Of a DNA stretch of 64,000 bases, positions 18,221 through 27,775 are shown one piece after another. This stretch comes from an uncultured Gammaproteobacteria bacterium. Lineage in GTDB: Bacteria; Pseudomonadota; Gammaproteobacteria; Pseudomonadales; Pseudohongiellaceae. The notes below the pieces were generated by a model. It did no database searches. It was given only the letters and a program-made list of their open reading frames with translations, and was not told where the DNA came from. Where the stretch lies: the NCBI GenBank assembly GCA_913048385.1, contig CAJWVZ010000012.1:20609-84608 (forward strand). The letters are read 5' to 3'. Numbering within the stretch: position 1 is the stretch's first letter; each line of letters starts with the position of its first letter. The position numbers and the translations under genes were made by a program.

Positions 18221-19411
18221 TTAGATAGATAGGGGTTTTGTCAGTTTGGTCTCTTTCATGGGTTCGGGTTTATCAGGGATGAGTTGAGAAAATCCGAGAG
18301 AACATAGTGCGATTATTGCTCCTACCAGAAATACAGCACTATTATTAAAGACCCAAACGGCGCCTAAGATCGCGGGTAATACCACTGCCGCAATATGGTT
18401 TATTGTGAAACTAATGCTTGACGTTGCAGCGATGTCCTCTGGCGCTGCGATCTTTTGGAAATAGGTTTTGATTGCAATTGCCAGCGCGAAAAGAAGATGA
18501 TCAAAAAGGTAGAGTATTAAAGCGAAACTGATATTTTCTACGAACGCGTAACTTAAGAATATCAAAACTAGCCCAGAATACTCGAGTGTTAAAGCTCGTC
18601 GCTCACCTATTTTTGTTATCAGTTTACCTAGTTTTGGCGCGATCCAAAATGTAAGAACAGAATTTATCAAAGTAAGAAGAACCATGTTGGCTACAGGAAA
18701 ATCAAATTTCTCCACTAACAAAAATCCGGCGAATACCACGAAAATTTGTCTTCTTGCGCCCGCTAAAAAAGTGAGTAGATAGTAAAGCCAATAGGTTTTT
18801 TTCAGAAACAACGTTTTTCTTTGCTCAACCTTATTTGAAAATTTGGGGAAGTTAAAAAAACATAGGACAGCCAGCACTGCAGTAAAGGTGCCGGCGCTTA
18901 TGTAAATAAGACTGTAGTTTACGCTGAATCGGGCAAGGTAAATATAAAGGGTTCCTAGCACTAAGAAATTGCAAAGGGATTTAGCACTCAATAATTGTCC
19001 CATGACATGAGGGGCTTCTTTAATAGAAAGCCATTGAAGGCTGAGTGATGTTTGAAGTGTTTCTAAATAATGAAATCCAATTGACATGACCACGGTTGAA
19101 AAATAAAGCCATGTCGCACTTGGGTATACTGCTGTTATCGCTGTACCAAAACCAAGTGTAAAGAGGGCTACGAGAGCGAAAAATTGCTGGCGCAAAATTA
19201 ACATTATCCAAACGGCTGTAAAAGCAAGAAATCCAGGAACTTCGCGGAGGCTTTGCAAAATCCCAATTTGCTCGCCTGAAAAATGTACTCGTTCAACAAC
19301 AAAGTTGTTTAGTAAAACTTGCCAAGTTGCGAAGGCGACTGTATTCCCTATTGCGAGCAGAAAAAGCAATGTTATTGGGTCGCTCAACTGGGTCTTAAAA
19401 GGTTTCCTCAT
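18221..19411 (-). CDS. MFS transporter
   Basis: This is a polytopic major facilitator carrier of about 396 residues with roughly twelve hydrophobic helices. The N-terminal half has PITLLFLLAIGNTVAFATW, the loop FSGEQIGILQSLREVPGF, and helices through residue about 190. The C-terminal half begins after a basic loop (KVEQRKTLFLKKTYW). I used ATG 19411 (MRKPFKTQ) because the preceding 20 residues of the track ORF look untranslated and would precede the first helix without function. The substrate is unknown. It is divergent from the patatin-like gene. Confidence 0.8.
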   Translation of the reverse strand: MRKPFKTQLSDPITLLFLLAIGNTVAFATWQVLLNNFVVERVHFSGEQIGILQSLREVPGFLAFTAVWIMLILRQQFFALVALFTLGFGTAITAVYPSATWLYFSTVVMSIGFHYLETLQTSLSLQWLSIKEAPHVMGQLLSAKSLCNFLVLGTLYIYLARFSVNYSLIYISAGTFTAVLAVLCFFNFPKFSNKVEQRKTLFLKKTYWLYYLLTFLAGARRQIFVVFAGFLLVEKFDFPVANMVLLTLINSVLTFWIAPKLGKLITKIGERRALTLEYSGLVLIFLSYAFVENISFALILYLFDHLLFALAIAIKTYFQKIAAPEDIAATSSISFTINHIAAVVLPAILGAVWVFNNSAVFLVGAIIALCSLGFSQLIPDKPEPMKETKLTKPLSI

Positions 19412-19508
19412 ATGGTTTTTGCCGCTCACGGCACTCGACGGAGAATAATGGGCTATAATCATATCACCCAACCTTATGTCTTTGGAAAGCTAAACGGAGT
19501 TTATCTGC

Positions 19509-20618
19509 GTGCAAAAAGGAAAGGCTCGTTTTAGTTCTTCAATCACTCTTTTTGCAGGGTCTGAAGCGAAAATTAAGATCGAAGAGGATGGTTTGACTCC
19601 GAGTTTATTCGATTCCTTGGTTGGGGCTTCAGGTGGCCCAAAATGGTTCGTGCTATACGAGCTTGATCGTTATCTCGCTGGAAGTTTTTTTTCCGATAGA
19701 TTAACAGGGGTGGGAGCCCCCCTAAAAACATTGGGTTCGTCGGCGGGAGCATGGCGCATGTGTTGTTATGCCATGGCCGAGCCGACTTTGGCTCTTGAGC
19801 GCTTAGCCTCTCGCTACAGCGAGGAGGTCTATTCAGAGAACCCCTCTAGAAAAGAGGTAACGGAAAAAGCTAGAGAGATGCTAATCGAAGTATTAGGATC
19901 GTCTGGGGTAAAAGAAGTCGTTGCTAATTGCCAAGTAGCCTCTCATTTAGTAGCCGCCCGAAGCCGTGGGTTTGGCTCTTCAAAATTCCTAGGTGCTCAG
20001 TTAGCTCTAATTTTGTTGAGTGCGCTTGGGAATTTGTTTAATCGACGGGCTTTGTCGTTTTTCTATGAGCGAACTATTTTCTGCACTAGTTCTCTAAGTA
20101 GAGACCGATATGAATGCAAAGATTTAGCGACAGCTCGCGTTCCCCTTACTGAGAATAATCTAATCGAGGCTCTAATGGCGACTGGCGCGATACCATACAT
20201 ATTAGAGGGGGTTCGAGATATTGCAGGCGCGAAGAAAGGCTTGTTTTGGGATGGTGGAATAGTGGACTATCATTTTGATTGCCCTCTGAATGAGGGAGAT
20301 GCTTTGACATTGTACCCACATTACAGTTCGAATTTTGTCCCCGGGTGGTTCGATAAAGCATTACCTTGGCGCCGCGTTAAAGAACTCAATTATAATAAAG
20401 CTTTAATGGTTTGCCCGTCGTTCAATTTTTTGAGAACTTTGCCTTTTGGCAAGGTTCCTGATCGAAAAGATTTTGAGCAGTTGAGGGCGTCAGAGAGGAT
20501 AAAGTATTGGAAAAAAGTATTGGCTGAAAGTGTGCGCCTTGCTGAAGACTTCCACGAAATCGTAGAGTGCGGTCTAACTTATGAAATGATTCGGCCCTTT
20601 TCAGCGCGATCGAGATAG
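19509..20618 (+). CDS. Patatin-like phospholipase domain protein
   Basis: This 369-residue protein shows the patatin Ser-Asp dyad. An oxyanion-type GASGGPKW loop at about residue 38 is followed by the nucleophile elbow GSSAGAWR with Ser at about residue 79, and the catalytic Asp sits in WDGGIVDYHF at about residue 250. It therefore probably hydrolyses an acyl ester of a phospholipid or similar lipid. No signal peptide is seen, so a cytoplasmic or membrane-surface role is likely. GTG 19509 is the start. A PaaI-like thioesterase gene follows 40 bp downstream, fitting a role in acyl-chain turnover. Confidence 0.8.
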   Translation: MQKGKARFSSSITLFAGSEAKIKIEEDGLTPSLFDSLVGASGGPKWFVLYELDRYLAGSFFSDRLTGVGAPLKTLGSSAGAWRMCCYAMAEPTLALERLASRYSEEVYSENPSRKEVTEKAREMLIEVLGSSGVKEVVANCQVASHLVAARSRGFGSSKFLGAQLALILLSALGNLFNRRALSFFYERTIFCTSSLSRDRYECKDLATARVPLTENNLIEALMATGAIPYILEGVRDIAGAKKGLFWDGGIVDYHFDCPLNEGDALTLYPHYSSNFVPGWFDKALPWRRVKELNYNKALMVCPSFNFLRTLPFGKVPDRKDFEQLRASERIKYWKKVLAESVRLAEDFHEIVECGLTYEMIRPFSARSR

Positions 20619-20658
20619 AGTTTCTGTTTAAACTAATCGTAGAAAAAAGGTGGTAATT

Positions 20659-21093
20659 GTGGATAAAAAAAAAGGTGGCCCAGTTCCGGAAGACTTTGGG
20701 GTTTTAGGAGAATTTCAGCATTGGGAGGGTGATCCTGCCGAAGACTGGATCGGTCCTTTTTTCTTCAGAATGGAGGGAGATAACCCAATAACTGCCTTTC
20801 GGATAAGATCCGAACACTGCAACGCTCATGGAACTTTACATGGAGGTATTATGATGGCTTTTGCAGACTATACTCTCTGTCTTGGAGCAAATCGCGGTTC
20901 AAATTCGCAGAGTGTTGTTACTGTGACTTGCAATAACGAATTTGTTGCTCCAGCTGCTGATGGAGAGCTAGTTGAAGGAAGGGGAGATGTCGTAAAGAGA
21001 GGCCGTTCCTTGGTTTTTGTACGAAGTACCTTATCTGTAGGTGAACGTGCTATTTTAGTAAGTAGTGGTGTTATAAAATTATTCAAATCCTAA
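20659..21093 (+). CDS. PaaI-type hotdog thioesterase
   Basis: This 144-residue hotdog-fold protein probably hydrolyses acyl-CoA thioesters. The motif CNAHGTLHGGIMMAFADYTL carries the family's HGG...D catalytic segment. SVVTVTCNNEFVAPAADGELVEGRGDVVKRGRSLVF supplies the central helix and strands. GTG 20659 was chosen over GTG 20650 because AGGTGG lies 9 bases upstream. It follows the patatin-like gene on the same strand and overlaps the 3' end of the convergent amidohydrolase gene by four bases. Confidence 0.85.
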   Translation: MDKKKGGPVPEDFGVLGEFQHWEGDPAEDWIGPFFFRMEGDNPITAFRIRSEHCNAHGTLHGGIMMAFADYTLCLGANRGSNSQSVVTVTCNNEFVAPAADGELVEGRGDVVKRGRSLVFVRSTLSVGERAILVSSGVIKLFKS

Positions 21094-22112
21094 AGCCGAT
21101 ATATTCTAGATGCGGTATCTTTGAACAAAGACTGTTTCTCAGTTTCCGAGTACGGTGCGGCAATTTTCTTGAAGGCATTCCACAACACGTCGTAACTCAC
21201 CGATAATCGATCCACAGGAAAATTACTCTCGAACATGCAGCGTTCCGGTCCAAAACAATCGATCATATACCCGTAGTATTTTTCCTGCACAGCCTTGAAC
21301 TCATCAGATGTCGGAGGCCTCTCTTGTGCATGCCATCCGAACCCGTTGTCCGGCATAGCCAGGCCGCCAAGTTTTGCCACAACATTTGGACATTTTGATA
21401 TTTCGAGTATGTCTTTCTTCCATCGATCATAGATTTCATCAACCTTATAGCGATGTCTGCCCACACCTAACGGGGTTCCGAAATGATCAAGTATCATAGT
21501 GCACTGAGGTACAGAGCGAGCCAGTTCTAGAAAACTTCGGTTTTGATGGTGATAATGCCAGCAATCGAATGTGAGGCCTTTGTCCGCAAGAATTTTAATA
21601 CCATCGCGGAAGGAGTTTTGTGCATAAAGGTCTAGGGGCGCCATCCCTGGAATCGTTAATTCTTCCGGTTCTTTATCTGAAGCCGCTGCGTGGCGAATGC
21701 CTTTAAAGCGTTTTCCGCTAATCGATTTGTGAGCCTCCAATAGCTCTTCGAGTTTATCAGGATCCGTACCGGCCAATGTTAAGTCTGCATGAGCAACAAT
21801 ACCTGCAATTTCAACACCTCCACTGTCCTCGCTTTCATTCGCGATCTGCTCAACTGCACGAGTTTCCCCAAGTGGCTGCAAATAATCTGGCGCGTTTTTG
21901 TCATAAAACGCATGGCATTCGATAAAAACAGTTTTTTTGACCTTGTGTCCTAGGTCTGTATCTCGCTGTAAGTCTGCTAAAAGGTAATCTTTAGCAAAAC
22001 GTTTTCGCCATAGATGATGGTGTGGATCCACAATTTCGCGGTGCGGATCGATGATTTCTTCTTGAACTTGTGCAAGCCACTGTTCACTGTTCGCTGTTAC
22101 AAGTATTGGCAT
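21090..22112 (-). CDS. Amidohydrolase family (metal-dependent, TIM-barrel)
   Basis: This 340-residue protein is an amidohydrolase_2-type enzyme related to lactonases and gamma-resorcylate decarboxylases. The first metal ligands are in EIVDPHHHLW near residue 26. Later blocks include IVAHADLTL, KGIRHAAASD, LTFDCWHYH, MILDHFGTPLG and the end motif MFESNFPVDR with the catalytic Asp. The fold acts in the cytoplasm on lactones or aromatic or cyclic carboxylates. It is divergent from the SSS symporter gene, 126 bp apart, so the symporter might import its substrate; that link is inference. Confidence 0.87.
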   Translation of the reverse strand: MPILVTANSEQWLAQVQEEIIDPHREIVDPHHHLWRKRFAKDYLLADLQRDTDLGHKVKKTVFIECHAFYDKNAPDYLQPLGETRAVEQIANESEDSGGVEIAGIVAHADLTLAGTDPDKLEELLEAHKSISGKRFKGIRHAAASDKEPEELTIPGMAPLDLYAQNSFRDGIKILADKGLTFDCWHYHHQNRSFLELARSVPQCTMILDHFGTPLGVGRHRYKVDEIYDRWKKDILEISKCPNVVAKLGGLAMPDNGFGWHAQERPPTSDEFKAVQEKYYGYMIDCFGPERCMFESNFPVDRLSVSYDVLWNAFKKIAAPYSETEKQSLFKDTASRIYRL

Positions 22113-22238
22113 AACATATCCTTGGCTTTGCAGTTGAATTATACTTAGGACTCTTTATTAAATCATAATTTCGGTCTGCGATAATGATTTTCGTCGCTTG
22201 GTATAATTATCAAGTTACTGGGATCGTAGCAGTTCAAT

Positions 22239-23810
22239 ATGCGTTTCGTGGAAAAGGTAGAAAGGGTCATGGAAACTCCTGCGGTTGTAATATTTGCTTA
22301 TCTAGTTTTTTTTGTTGTCGTGGGTTTATATATTAATCGCAGTAATCGAAACTCATCTGATTGGGCGGTCGGCGGTGGAACCCTAGGGATCGGAATGCTT
22401 GCAGCCGGCCTTGCTGGAACTCGTATCGGGGGTGCAGGGACTTATGGAGTGGCAGGTGACGTCATTACTGAAGGGATCGGCGCAATGTGGTATGGCGTTA
22501 ACTCTTTTGCCGCGCTTTTCATTGTGGGATTATTTTTTGCGATCCCATATCGTAAACTCAAGCTTTCGAGCGTGGGAGAGGTTTTTGATCGACGTTTTGG
22601 GTCTCGGCGATGTCAATCTCTCTCCAGCTTATGCGTGCAAGCAGAATATCTAGTCGTGAATATTATTGAGCCTTATGTCATCGCGACAATCATCAGTGGT
22701 GTCACGGGGTGGCCATTCGGAGTTGGGATTATTATCGGCGGAGTGATTATTGTTGTGTTTACCATCACCGGTGGTCTAAGGGGTACCGCTATTACTAATA
22801 TAGTCCACTGCGCTGTGATTATATTTGGACTAGCCGCTGTCGGGTATGTTGCTACGGATAACTTGGGGGGTTGGGAGTCCGTTGTTTTGCAGTCCGAAGC
22901 CGTGTTGGAAGCTTCAGGCAAAGATATACCATCTTGGTGGAGTTATACAGGAATCGGCTGGGCCACTATTATTGCGCTGTTTATTTCGGCAACTATTCAC
23001 TCACCAGCTGCCTCAGTTTACGCAAACTACGCAAGTTCAGCTGCGAAGCAAGAGTACCTCATTCCAGGATTTTTTATCGGAGGCGTTATTGCTGCAATGA
23101 TGCCGTTTGTGGCTGGGGTGTTGGGGATCCTAACCATGGTCAGTTATGGAGCTGAAGCAGGTTTGTCTGGGTATTTAAATATAGCGCAGCTAGCTATTGA
23201 TACGGGACCTTTGTTGGGTGGCATCGCTCTGGCCGCAGTCCTAGCTGCAGTGATTTCTTCTGGCGCACCGATTTTATTGGCTAGTGCCACTATGCTTGTG
23301 TCAGATTGGATTCCTAGTTCCAAAAATTTTTCTAGCGAAAGAAAACTAAAAGCATACAAGCTCGTGACAGCAATTTATGGGTCAACCGCGGCTTTTTTGG
23401 CCTGGGCTGTAAATTTTGGTTCGGTTTTACAATTCTTGATGTTGGGTTTTGCACTAGTGGTACCGCCGGCAATTGCCGTTGCTTTTGTTTTTTATTGGAA
23501 ACGCACATCGGAGGCGGCTGTTTTTTGGGGTATGCTAACTGGGTTTGTTGGAGGTGCTCTCGTGTGGGTCCTCAATCGAGTATTTTCCGGCATCGAAAAT
23601 TCTGATGCGGGCGGGTTCCCGCAGTTTTGGTATGAGATTTGTCTTTTTCTCGGCGAGTGGCGTGATCCCTCATTTGTAACGCTATTATTGCCACTTGCAG
23701 TAATACCACTTATTACCCTAGGCTCACCGAATCGCTCGGCGGACGCTGTGCAATCCGATCGTTTTTACAAACACCTTGGCCGAATCCAAAGAAATTTTAG
23801 CTGGAAATAG
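22239..23810 (+). CDS. Sodium:solute symporter (SSS) family
   Basis: This is a 523-residue carrier with about thirteen transmembrane helices. TM1 is VVIFAYLVFFVVVGLYI, followed by the SSS signature SDWAVGGGTLGIGMLAAGLAGT. Further signatures are AEYLVVNIIEPY and ITGGLRGTAITNIVH. It probably imports an organic solute with sodium. Two starts are possible: ATG 22239, or ATG 22269 (METPAVV), the latter with AAAGGG close upstream; I keep the longer one. Neighbours are a divergent amidohydrolase and a convergent ThDP enzyme, suggesting a small uptake and degradation locus. Confidence 0.88.
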   Translation: MRFVEKVERVMETPAVVIFAYLVFFVVVGLYINRSNRNSSDWAVGGGTLGIGMLAAGLAGTRIGGAGTYGVAGDVITEGIGAMWYGVNSFAALFIVGLFFAIPYRKLKLSSVGEVFDRRFGSRRCQSLSSLCVQAEYLVVNIIEPYVIATIISGVTGWPFGVGIIIGGVIIVVFTITGGLRGTAITNIVHCAVIIFGLAAVGYVATDNLGGWESVVLQSEAVLEASGKDIPSWWSYTGIGWATIIALFISATIHSPAASVYANYASSAAKQEYLIPGFFIGGVIAAMMPFVAGVLGILTMVSYGAEAGLSGYLNIAQLAIDTGPLLGGIALAAVLAAVISSGAPILLASATMLVSDWIPSSKNFSSERKLKAYKLVTAIYGSTAAFLAWAVNFGSVLQFLMLGFALVVPPAIAVAFVFYWKRTSEAAVFWGMLTGFVGGALVWVLNRVFSGIENSDAGGFPQFWYEICLFLGEWRDPSFVTLLLPLAVIPLITLGSPNRSADAVQSDRFYKHLGRIQRNFSWK

Positions 23811-23845
23811 TTTGGTTTAAGCGAGTGGTCATATTCCTGTGATAG

Positions 23846-25423
23846 TCAGCGGTCCTTTATGTTGGCTTGAATCAGGAATGGGCCATCCGCCTCGTATGCG
23901 GTCTCCAAGAGATCACACAAATCCTCACTTGTGTTAGCGTAAGCGCCTTCAATTCCGAATCCGTTCGCTATCGACACCCAATCAATTGTCGGGTTGCTCA
24001 TATCGAAAAGGCTTGCTGCGACTTCTCCAACCTCAGTAACACCCAATCGCGTGTATTCAACGTTGAGTATGTTGTAGCTGTTATTTGCAAATATTAGAGT
24101 AACAATATTTAAATTTTCTCTCGCTTGTGTCCAAAGAGATTGAATCGTGTAGGCCGCACCTCCGTCACCAAGCAAAGCTAGCACAGGCCTGTCGGGACAT
24201 GCGATTGCTGCTCCGGTGGCGACCGGACCCCCTTGACCGATCGCGCCGCCGGTGAGTGCTAGCCACGAAACAGGGGCCGAATTTTGGCAGTAAGCATAAG
24301 CCGCGTTTCCACCGCCAGAGTCCGTTGCAACAATTAAGTGGTCAGGCATGGTGGCAGCAACTGCTTGGATGACAGTTTTAGTATTGAGACTCCCAGTCGG
24401 TTTTGATATTTCTTTTTTTTCGAAGAGGTTAGGGCTCGCGTCAGAGGCCCCTAGCCGCGAGGCGAGTTTTTTCAAAGCATCGATCGCGTCCTCTTCGACT
24501 GTGCATAGACGACTGACCGTGCAATTCTCAGGTACTAAACGCCCTGGAGTCCTTTGATAAGCAAAAAAGCTCGCGGGAACCTGAGCGCCGACTAATATAA
24601 GCTGGTCAACCTCCGAAAGTATAGCTAGTACCTGTTCTGGGAAATACGGTAAACGCTCGACAGCAGGAGCACCCGGGCCTCCTTCGACCCGTGCTGGAAA
24701 TGTGCCAGTAACAATCCGACAGCCAGTATGCGCCGCAATTCTGCTCGCCATGACCAAGGCCTCTGGAGTTGTAGCGTGATGCTCAACTAAAAGCATTACA
24801 TTTCCTTTTTTACTAAATGCCTCAGCCGCGGTTTCAATATTGAAGTTATCAACCTTAGCTCTTTGTGGAACAGCATTCGGCCGAACAGTTCCTGTGCTTT
24901 GCTCCCAGGCAGCGTCTGCGCCCATGATAAGGGTTGCAATTTGTCCTGCTGAGCTTGGCGTTTGACGAAGTGAGGCTGTAAAAGCATTCGCACCATCCTG
25001 CGCGAGTGTGGTTGAGGTGCTGTCGGCTTTAATCCAAGAAGAATAATTGCGAGCTAAAGTATCGATATCTGAAGTCAGGGGAGCATCGTAGCCAGTGTGA
25101 AAGTTCGGGTGATTACCAACTATGTTAATCATCGGAGAGCGCGCTCTTCGAGCATTGTGAAGGTTTGCGATTCCATTTGCGAGCCCTGGACCAAGGTGCA
25201 AGAGCGTCGCCGCCGGTTTACCCGTCATTCTTGCATAACCATCTGCTGCGCCCGTGCAAACTCCTTCAAAAAGCGAGAGTATTGAGCGCATCTCTGGGAC
25301 CGAATCGAGAGCTTGAACTAGGTGCATTTCTGAGGTCCCAGGATTTGCGAAACAGACCTCTACGCCGCAGTCTGCCAAGGTTTCGATGAGGGCTTTGGCT
25401 CCATTCATTAGTATTACCGCCAT
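23846..25423 (-). CDS. Thiamine diphosphate-dependent decarboxylase/synthase (acetolactate synthase large-subunit-like)
   Basis: This 525-residue enzyme belongs to the ThDP-dependent POX/AHAS/benzoylformate decarboxylase superfamily. The N-terminal PYR domain has GVEVCFANPGTSEMHLV and the catalytic Glu in SLFEGVCTGAADGYARMTGKP. The central domain spans about 190-330. The C-terminal PP domain has TDSGGGNAAYAY and the magnesium/ThDP motif LLGDGGAAYTIQ to FANNSYNIL. No regulatory small-subunit gene is nearby, so a catabolic lyase role is more likely than branched-chain amino acid synthesis. It is convergent with the symporter gene. Confidence 0.85.
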   Translation of the reverse strand: MAVILMNGAKALIETLADCGVEVCFANPGTSEMHLVQALDSVPEMRSILSLFEGVCTGAADGYARMTGKPAATLLHLGPGLANGIANLHNARRARSPMINIVGNHPNFHTGYDAPLTSDIDTLARNYSSWIKADSTSTTLAQDGANAFTASLRQTPSSAGQIATLIMGADAAWEQSTGTVRPNAVPQRAKVDNFNIETAAEAFSKKGNVMLLVEHHATTPEALVMASRIAAHTGCRIVTGTFPARVEGGPGAPAVERLPYFPEQVLAILSEVDQLILVGAQVPASFFAYQRTPGRLVPENCTVSRLCTVEEDAIDALKKLASRLGASDASPNLFEKKEISKPTGSLNTKTVIQAVAATMPDHLIVATDSGGGNAAYAYCQNSAPVSWLALTGGAIGQGGPVATGAAIACPDRPVLALLGDGGAAYTIQSLWTQARENLNIVTLIFANNSYNILNVEYTRLGVTEVGEVAASLFDMSNPTIDWVSIANGFGIEGAYANTSEDLCDLLETAYEADGPFLIQANIKDR

Positions 25424-25559
25424 TATTAACTGAGGTTACGATGTTAGAGAATTCAATATTATTTAGTATGTTGATATTGGGATTGATGATAGCATTTTGA
25501 CAACTTTGTGTATCCTAGTGTCAGTAAATCGTAAAAAAATATCCATTGAGGGAGGTTTG

Positions 25560-26180
25560 ATGAAATCTGAAATTATGAATTTATTCGCAACTCCTGTGGT
25601 GAGATATAGTATTGATAGAGATTTTTTTCTCTCAGAAATGAAATTTTTAAGCGGTGAGTTGGAGCAGCCCACAAAGGCAATTACGAATTCTTCCTCAAGT
25701 AACAAAAATATTCTTATATCGCCTGAGATGAGAGAGATTCGCGAATTTGCAGAGCAGAGTCTTGCACACTACTTTAAAACGATCTTCAACACCTCGAATA
25801 AGGTGAGGCTAAAAATTACTCAGTCTTGGCTGACGCTCACGAGGGAAGGTGAATCGCATCATTCTCATACGCACCCAAACAGCGTTGTAAGCGGAGTTCT
25901 GTATATTAATTTAGGATCAAAGGATGGAATTAATTTTTTTCGAAACGAAGATTCTATATGGTACGAGCTTCTCAGGGAGCAAGAAACTTACCACAACACG
26001 TTTAAGTATTTTATTCCGGCTAGCGTAGGGGATTTGATTTTATTCCCCTCTAATATTCGGCACGGTGTGTCTGCGGTTAAGGAGCCGATCGAGCGAGTGA
26101 GCCTGTCTTTCAATTCGTTCTTTGAGGGAGAATTAGGTCGGTCGGAGTATTCTAACTCTTTAACCTTGGAGCTGAAATAG
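25560..26180 (+). CDS. Putative 2OG-Fe(II) oxygenase family protein
   Basis: This 206-residue protein resembles the TIGR02466-type 2-oxoglutarate/iron oxygenase-like family. It begins MNLFATPVVRYSI, typical of that group, and carries SWLTLTREGESHHSHTHPN (likely first iron ligands) and FIPASVGDLILFPSNIRHGVSAV, with the second His and a following Arg/Ser for 2-oxoglutarate. ATG 25560 was chosen because GGGAGG lies 6-11 bases upstream; the track start at 25497 lacks this. The hydroxylation substrate is unknown. It precedes the DUF4105 gene by about 100 bp. Confidence 0.8.
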   Translation: MKSEIMNLFATPVVRYSIDRDFFLSEMKFLSGELEQPTKAITNSSSSNKNILISPEMREIREFAEQSLAHYFKTIFNTSNKVRLKITQSWLTLTREGESHHSHTHPNSVVSGVLYINLGSKDGINFFRNEDSIWYELLREQETYHNTFKYFIPASVGDLILFPSNIRHGVSAVKEPIERVSLSFNSFFEGELGRSEYSNSLTLELK

Positions 26181-26286
26181 TGAGTTTCCTATCTTTTGGT
26201 AAAAATGTTGAATCTTTAATTTTGCGAGCTTGTGTGCCAAGCAAGTTGGTCATCAACCATTTGTTATTATTAGTTTTGAGGATTTT

Positions 26287-27642
26287 GTGATTCGGGCTTC
26301 TATATTTTTTCTATTTTCGGCTTGCAGCAGCTTAATTAGATTATTTATTGCTTTGAGCTTTTGTTTTTTTTCTTTTATGAGTTTGGCTGAGGATGATACA
26401 CGTTTAAATTTCGATCCTAGCGTAAACGAGTTTTTTCTGATCACAGTCGATGTTGGTTCACAAGTCTGGGATAATTTCGGTCATAGCGCCTTGAGAATTG
26501 TAAATAAGAAAACCGGTTCGGATCTAATTTACAATTGGGGTGTTTTCGATGCGAGTAATGGTTGGATACGGCTTGGTTTGGACTTTTTCCTCGGAGAGAT
26601 AAGCTATCGGCTTGTTACACAGGAGACTTTCCGCGAACTTAAGTTATATGAGGGGCAAGAGCGCTCGGTGTGGCAGGAAAAGATAAATTTAAATAATAGG
26701 CAGAAGCAACGTCTGCATAATATTATCGAGGAAAACTTAAAACCGGAAAACCGTAGTTACAAGTATCATTATTTCTTTAATAACTGTACGACAGTAATAC
26801 GAGATTATCTTGATGAAATTTTTGACGGTGGTTTACAGAGTGAAATTTCCGGTGACGTGAACAGAACATTTCGGAACGAAATTCGCGAGCACTATGCCTC
26901 TCGCCAATTGATAAGTCTCGCTCTTGATATCCTAATGAATAAAGATGTGGATCGACTGATGACCCGTTGGGAAAGCGTTTTTTTGCCCGGAGAGCTCAGG
27001 AAATTGCTGTCCGGTGTCGAATCTGCCGTGGGTGTTAACGTGACTAGGCTGCCGTTATTGGGCGAATCACAAAGTCTTCTTTCTTTCCCGTCGCCCACAA
27101 AACAAGCGAACCCATATCAGTTAATTTTTTGGTTACTGTTGCTTCCTTCTCTGTTTTTAGGAGTTTGTGTTCGTCGAAATCATCAAATGTATTTTGGAAG
27201 GGATGCCCAGTTAGGGTTGAGGTATGGAAAAGTAACCTTTCGGGTTCTTGGGCTTGTTGGTGCGGCGGTCTCAATTTTTAGTGGGGCCTGTGGCGCTGTG
27301 ATGCTGGGAGGTTGGTTTTTCTCTTCTCACACAGACTTGTTCGGTAATATAAATCTCTTACTATTTTGGCCCACTGACTTGGTTGGTTTTTTTATTGCTA
27401 TGAAGTGGCTTTTTACCGCAAGAGCTTGGTCCATAAATCATAACAGCGCTCCTTTCGTAATGTATTACGGGTTGGCTCATGGATTAGGGTTGTTGATCTA
27501 TTTGATGGTTTGGGTTCTTAATTTGAATATCCAGGACACTGACTCAATCATTCTTTATCTTTTGCCAGGGCTATTCATTTTTACGGTGGTCGTATGGATG
27601 GTTGGTTTTGTTCGTGTGCAAGCTCGCTCTTATTTGCTATGA
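26287..27642 (+). CDS. DUF4105 (Lnb-like) membrane protein
   Basis: This 451-residue protein has a signal or anchor helix at the N-terminus (LIRLFIALSFCFFSFMSLAE) and a periplasmic DUF4105 domain (about 40-240). The domain holds the conserved His in NFGHSALRIV and Cys in FFNNCTTVIRDYLDE, with LNNRQKQRLHNIIEENL between them. Four or five C-terminal helices follow. Members of this fold include Lnb, the lipoprotein N-acyl transferase of Gram-positive bacteria, and a His/Cys thiol-acyl mechanism is plausible here. GTG 26287 is preferred: GAGG lies about 5 bases upstream and the hydrophobic segment starts properly; the track start at 26230 adds 19 residues. Confidence 0.8.
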   Translation: MIRASIFFLFSACSSLIRLFIALSFCFFSFMSLAEDDTRLNFDPSVNEFFLITVDVGSQVWDNFGHSALRIVNKKTGSDLIYNWGVFDASNGWIRLGLDFFLGEISYRLVTQETFRELKLYEGQERSVWQEKINLNNRQKQRLHNIIEENLKPENRSYKYHYFFNNCTTVIRDYLDEIFDGGLQSEISGDVNRTFRNEIREHYASRQLISLALDILMNKDVDRLMTRWESVFLPGELRKLLSGVESAVGVNVTRLPLLGESQSLLSFPSPTKQANPYQLIFWLLLLPSLFLGVCVRRNHQMYFGRDAQLGLRYGKVTFRVLGLVGAAVSIFSGACGAVMLGGWFFSSHTDLFGNINLLLFWPTDLVGFFIAMKWLFTARAWSINHNSAPFVMYYGLAHGLGLLIYLMVWVLNLNIQDTDSIILYLLPGLFIFTVVVWMVGFVRVQARSYLL

Positions 27643-27720
27643 ACATCTCTCCGTCCCTTATAACGAACCTCCGATGAGGTTATTGTAGAAAGATAGTCCC
27701 GATACGTTGTGAGTTCTTAT

Positions 27721-27750
27721 AAAAAAAGGCCACCGTTTTTGACGATGGCC
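27721..27750 (-). terminator. Rho-independent terminator of pal
   Basis: On the minus strand GGCCATCGTC, an AAAA-centred loop and a matching GGTGGCC arm form a hairpin followed by seven Ts. It begins about 25 bases after the pal stop codon. Confidence 0.85.
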
Positions 27751-27775
27751 TCTTGTAAACGAGTTAGTCTTCGTT

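Noticed and set aside
27667-27682. Hairpin AACCTC-CGAT-GAGGTT after the DUF4105 gene
   Set aside because: Stable stem but no following T-run; could be a rho-dependent or chance structure, so not annotated.
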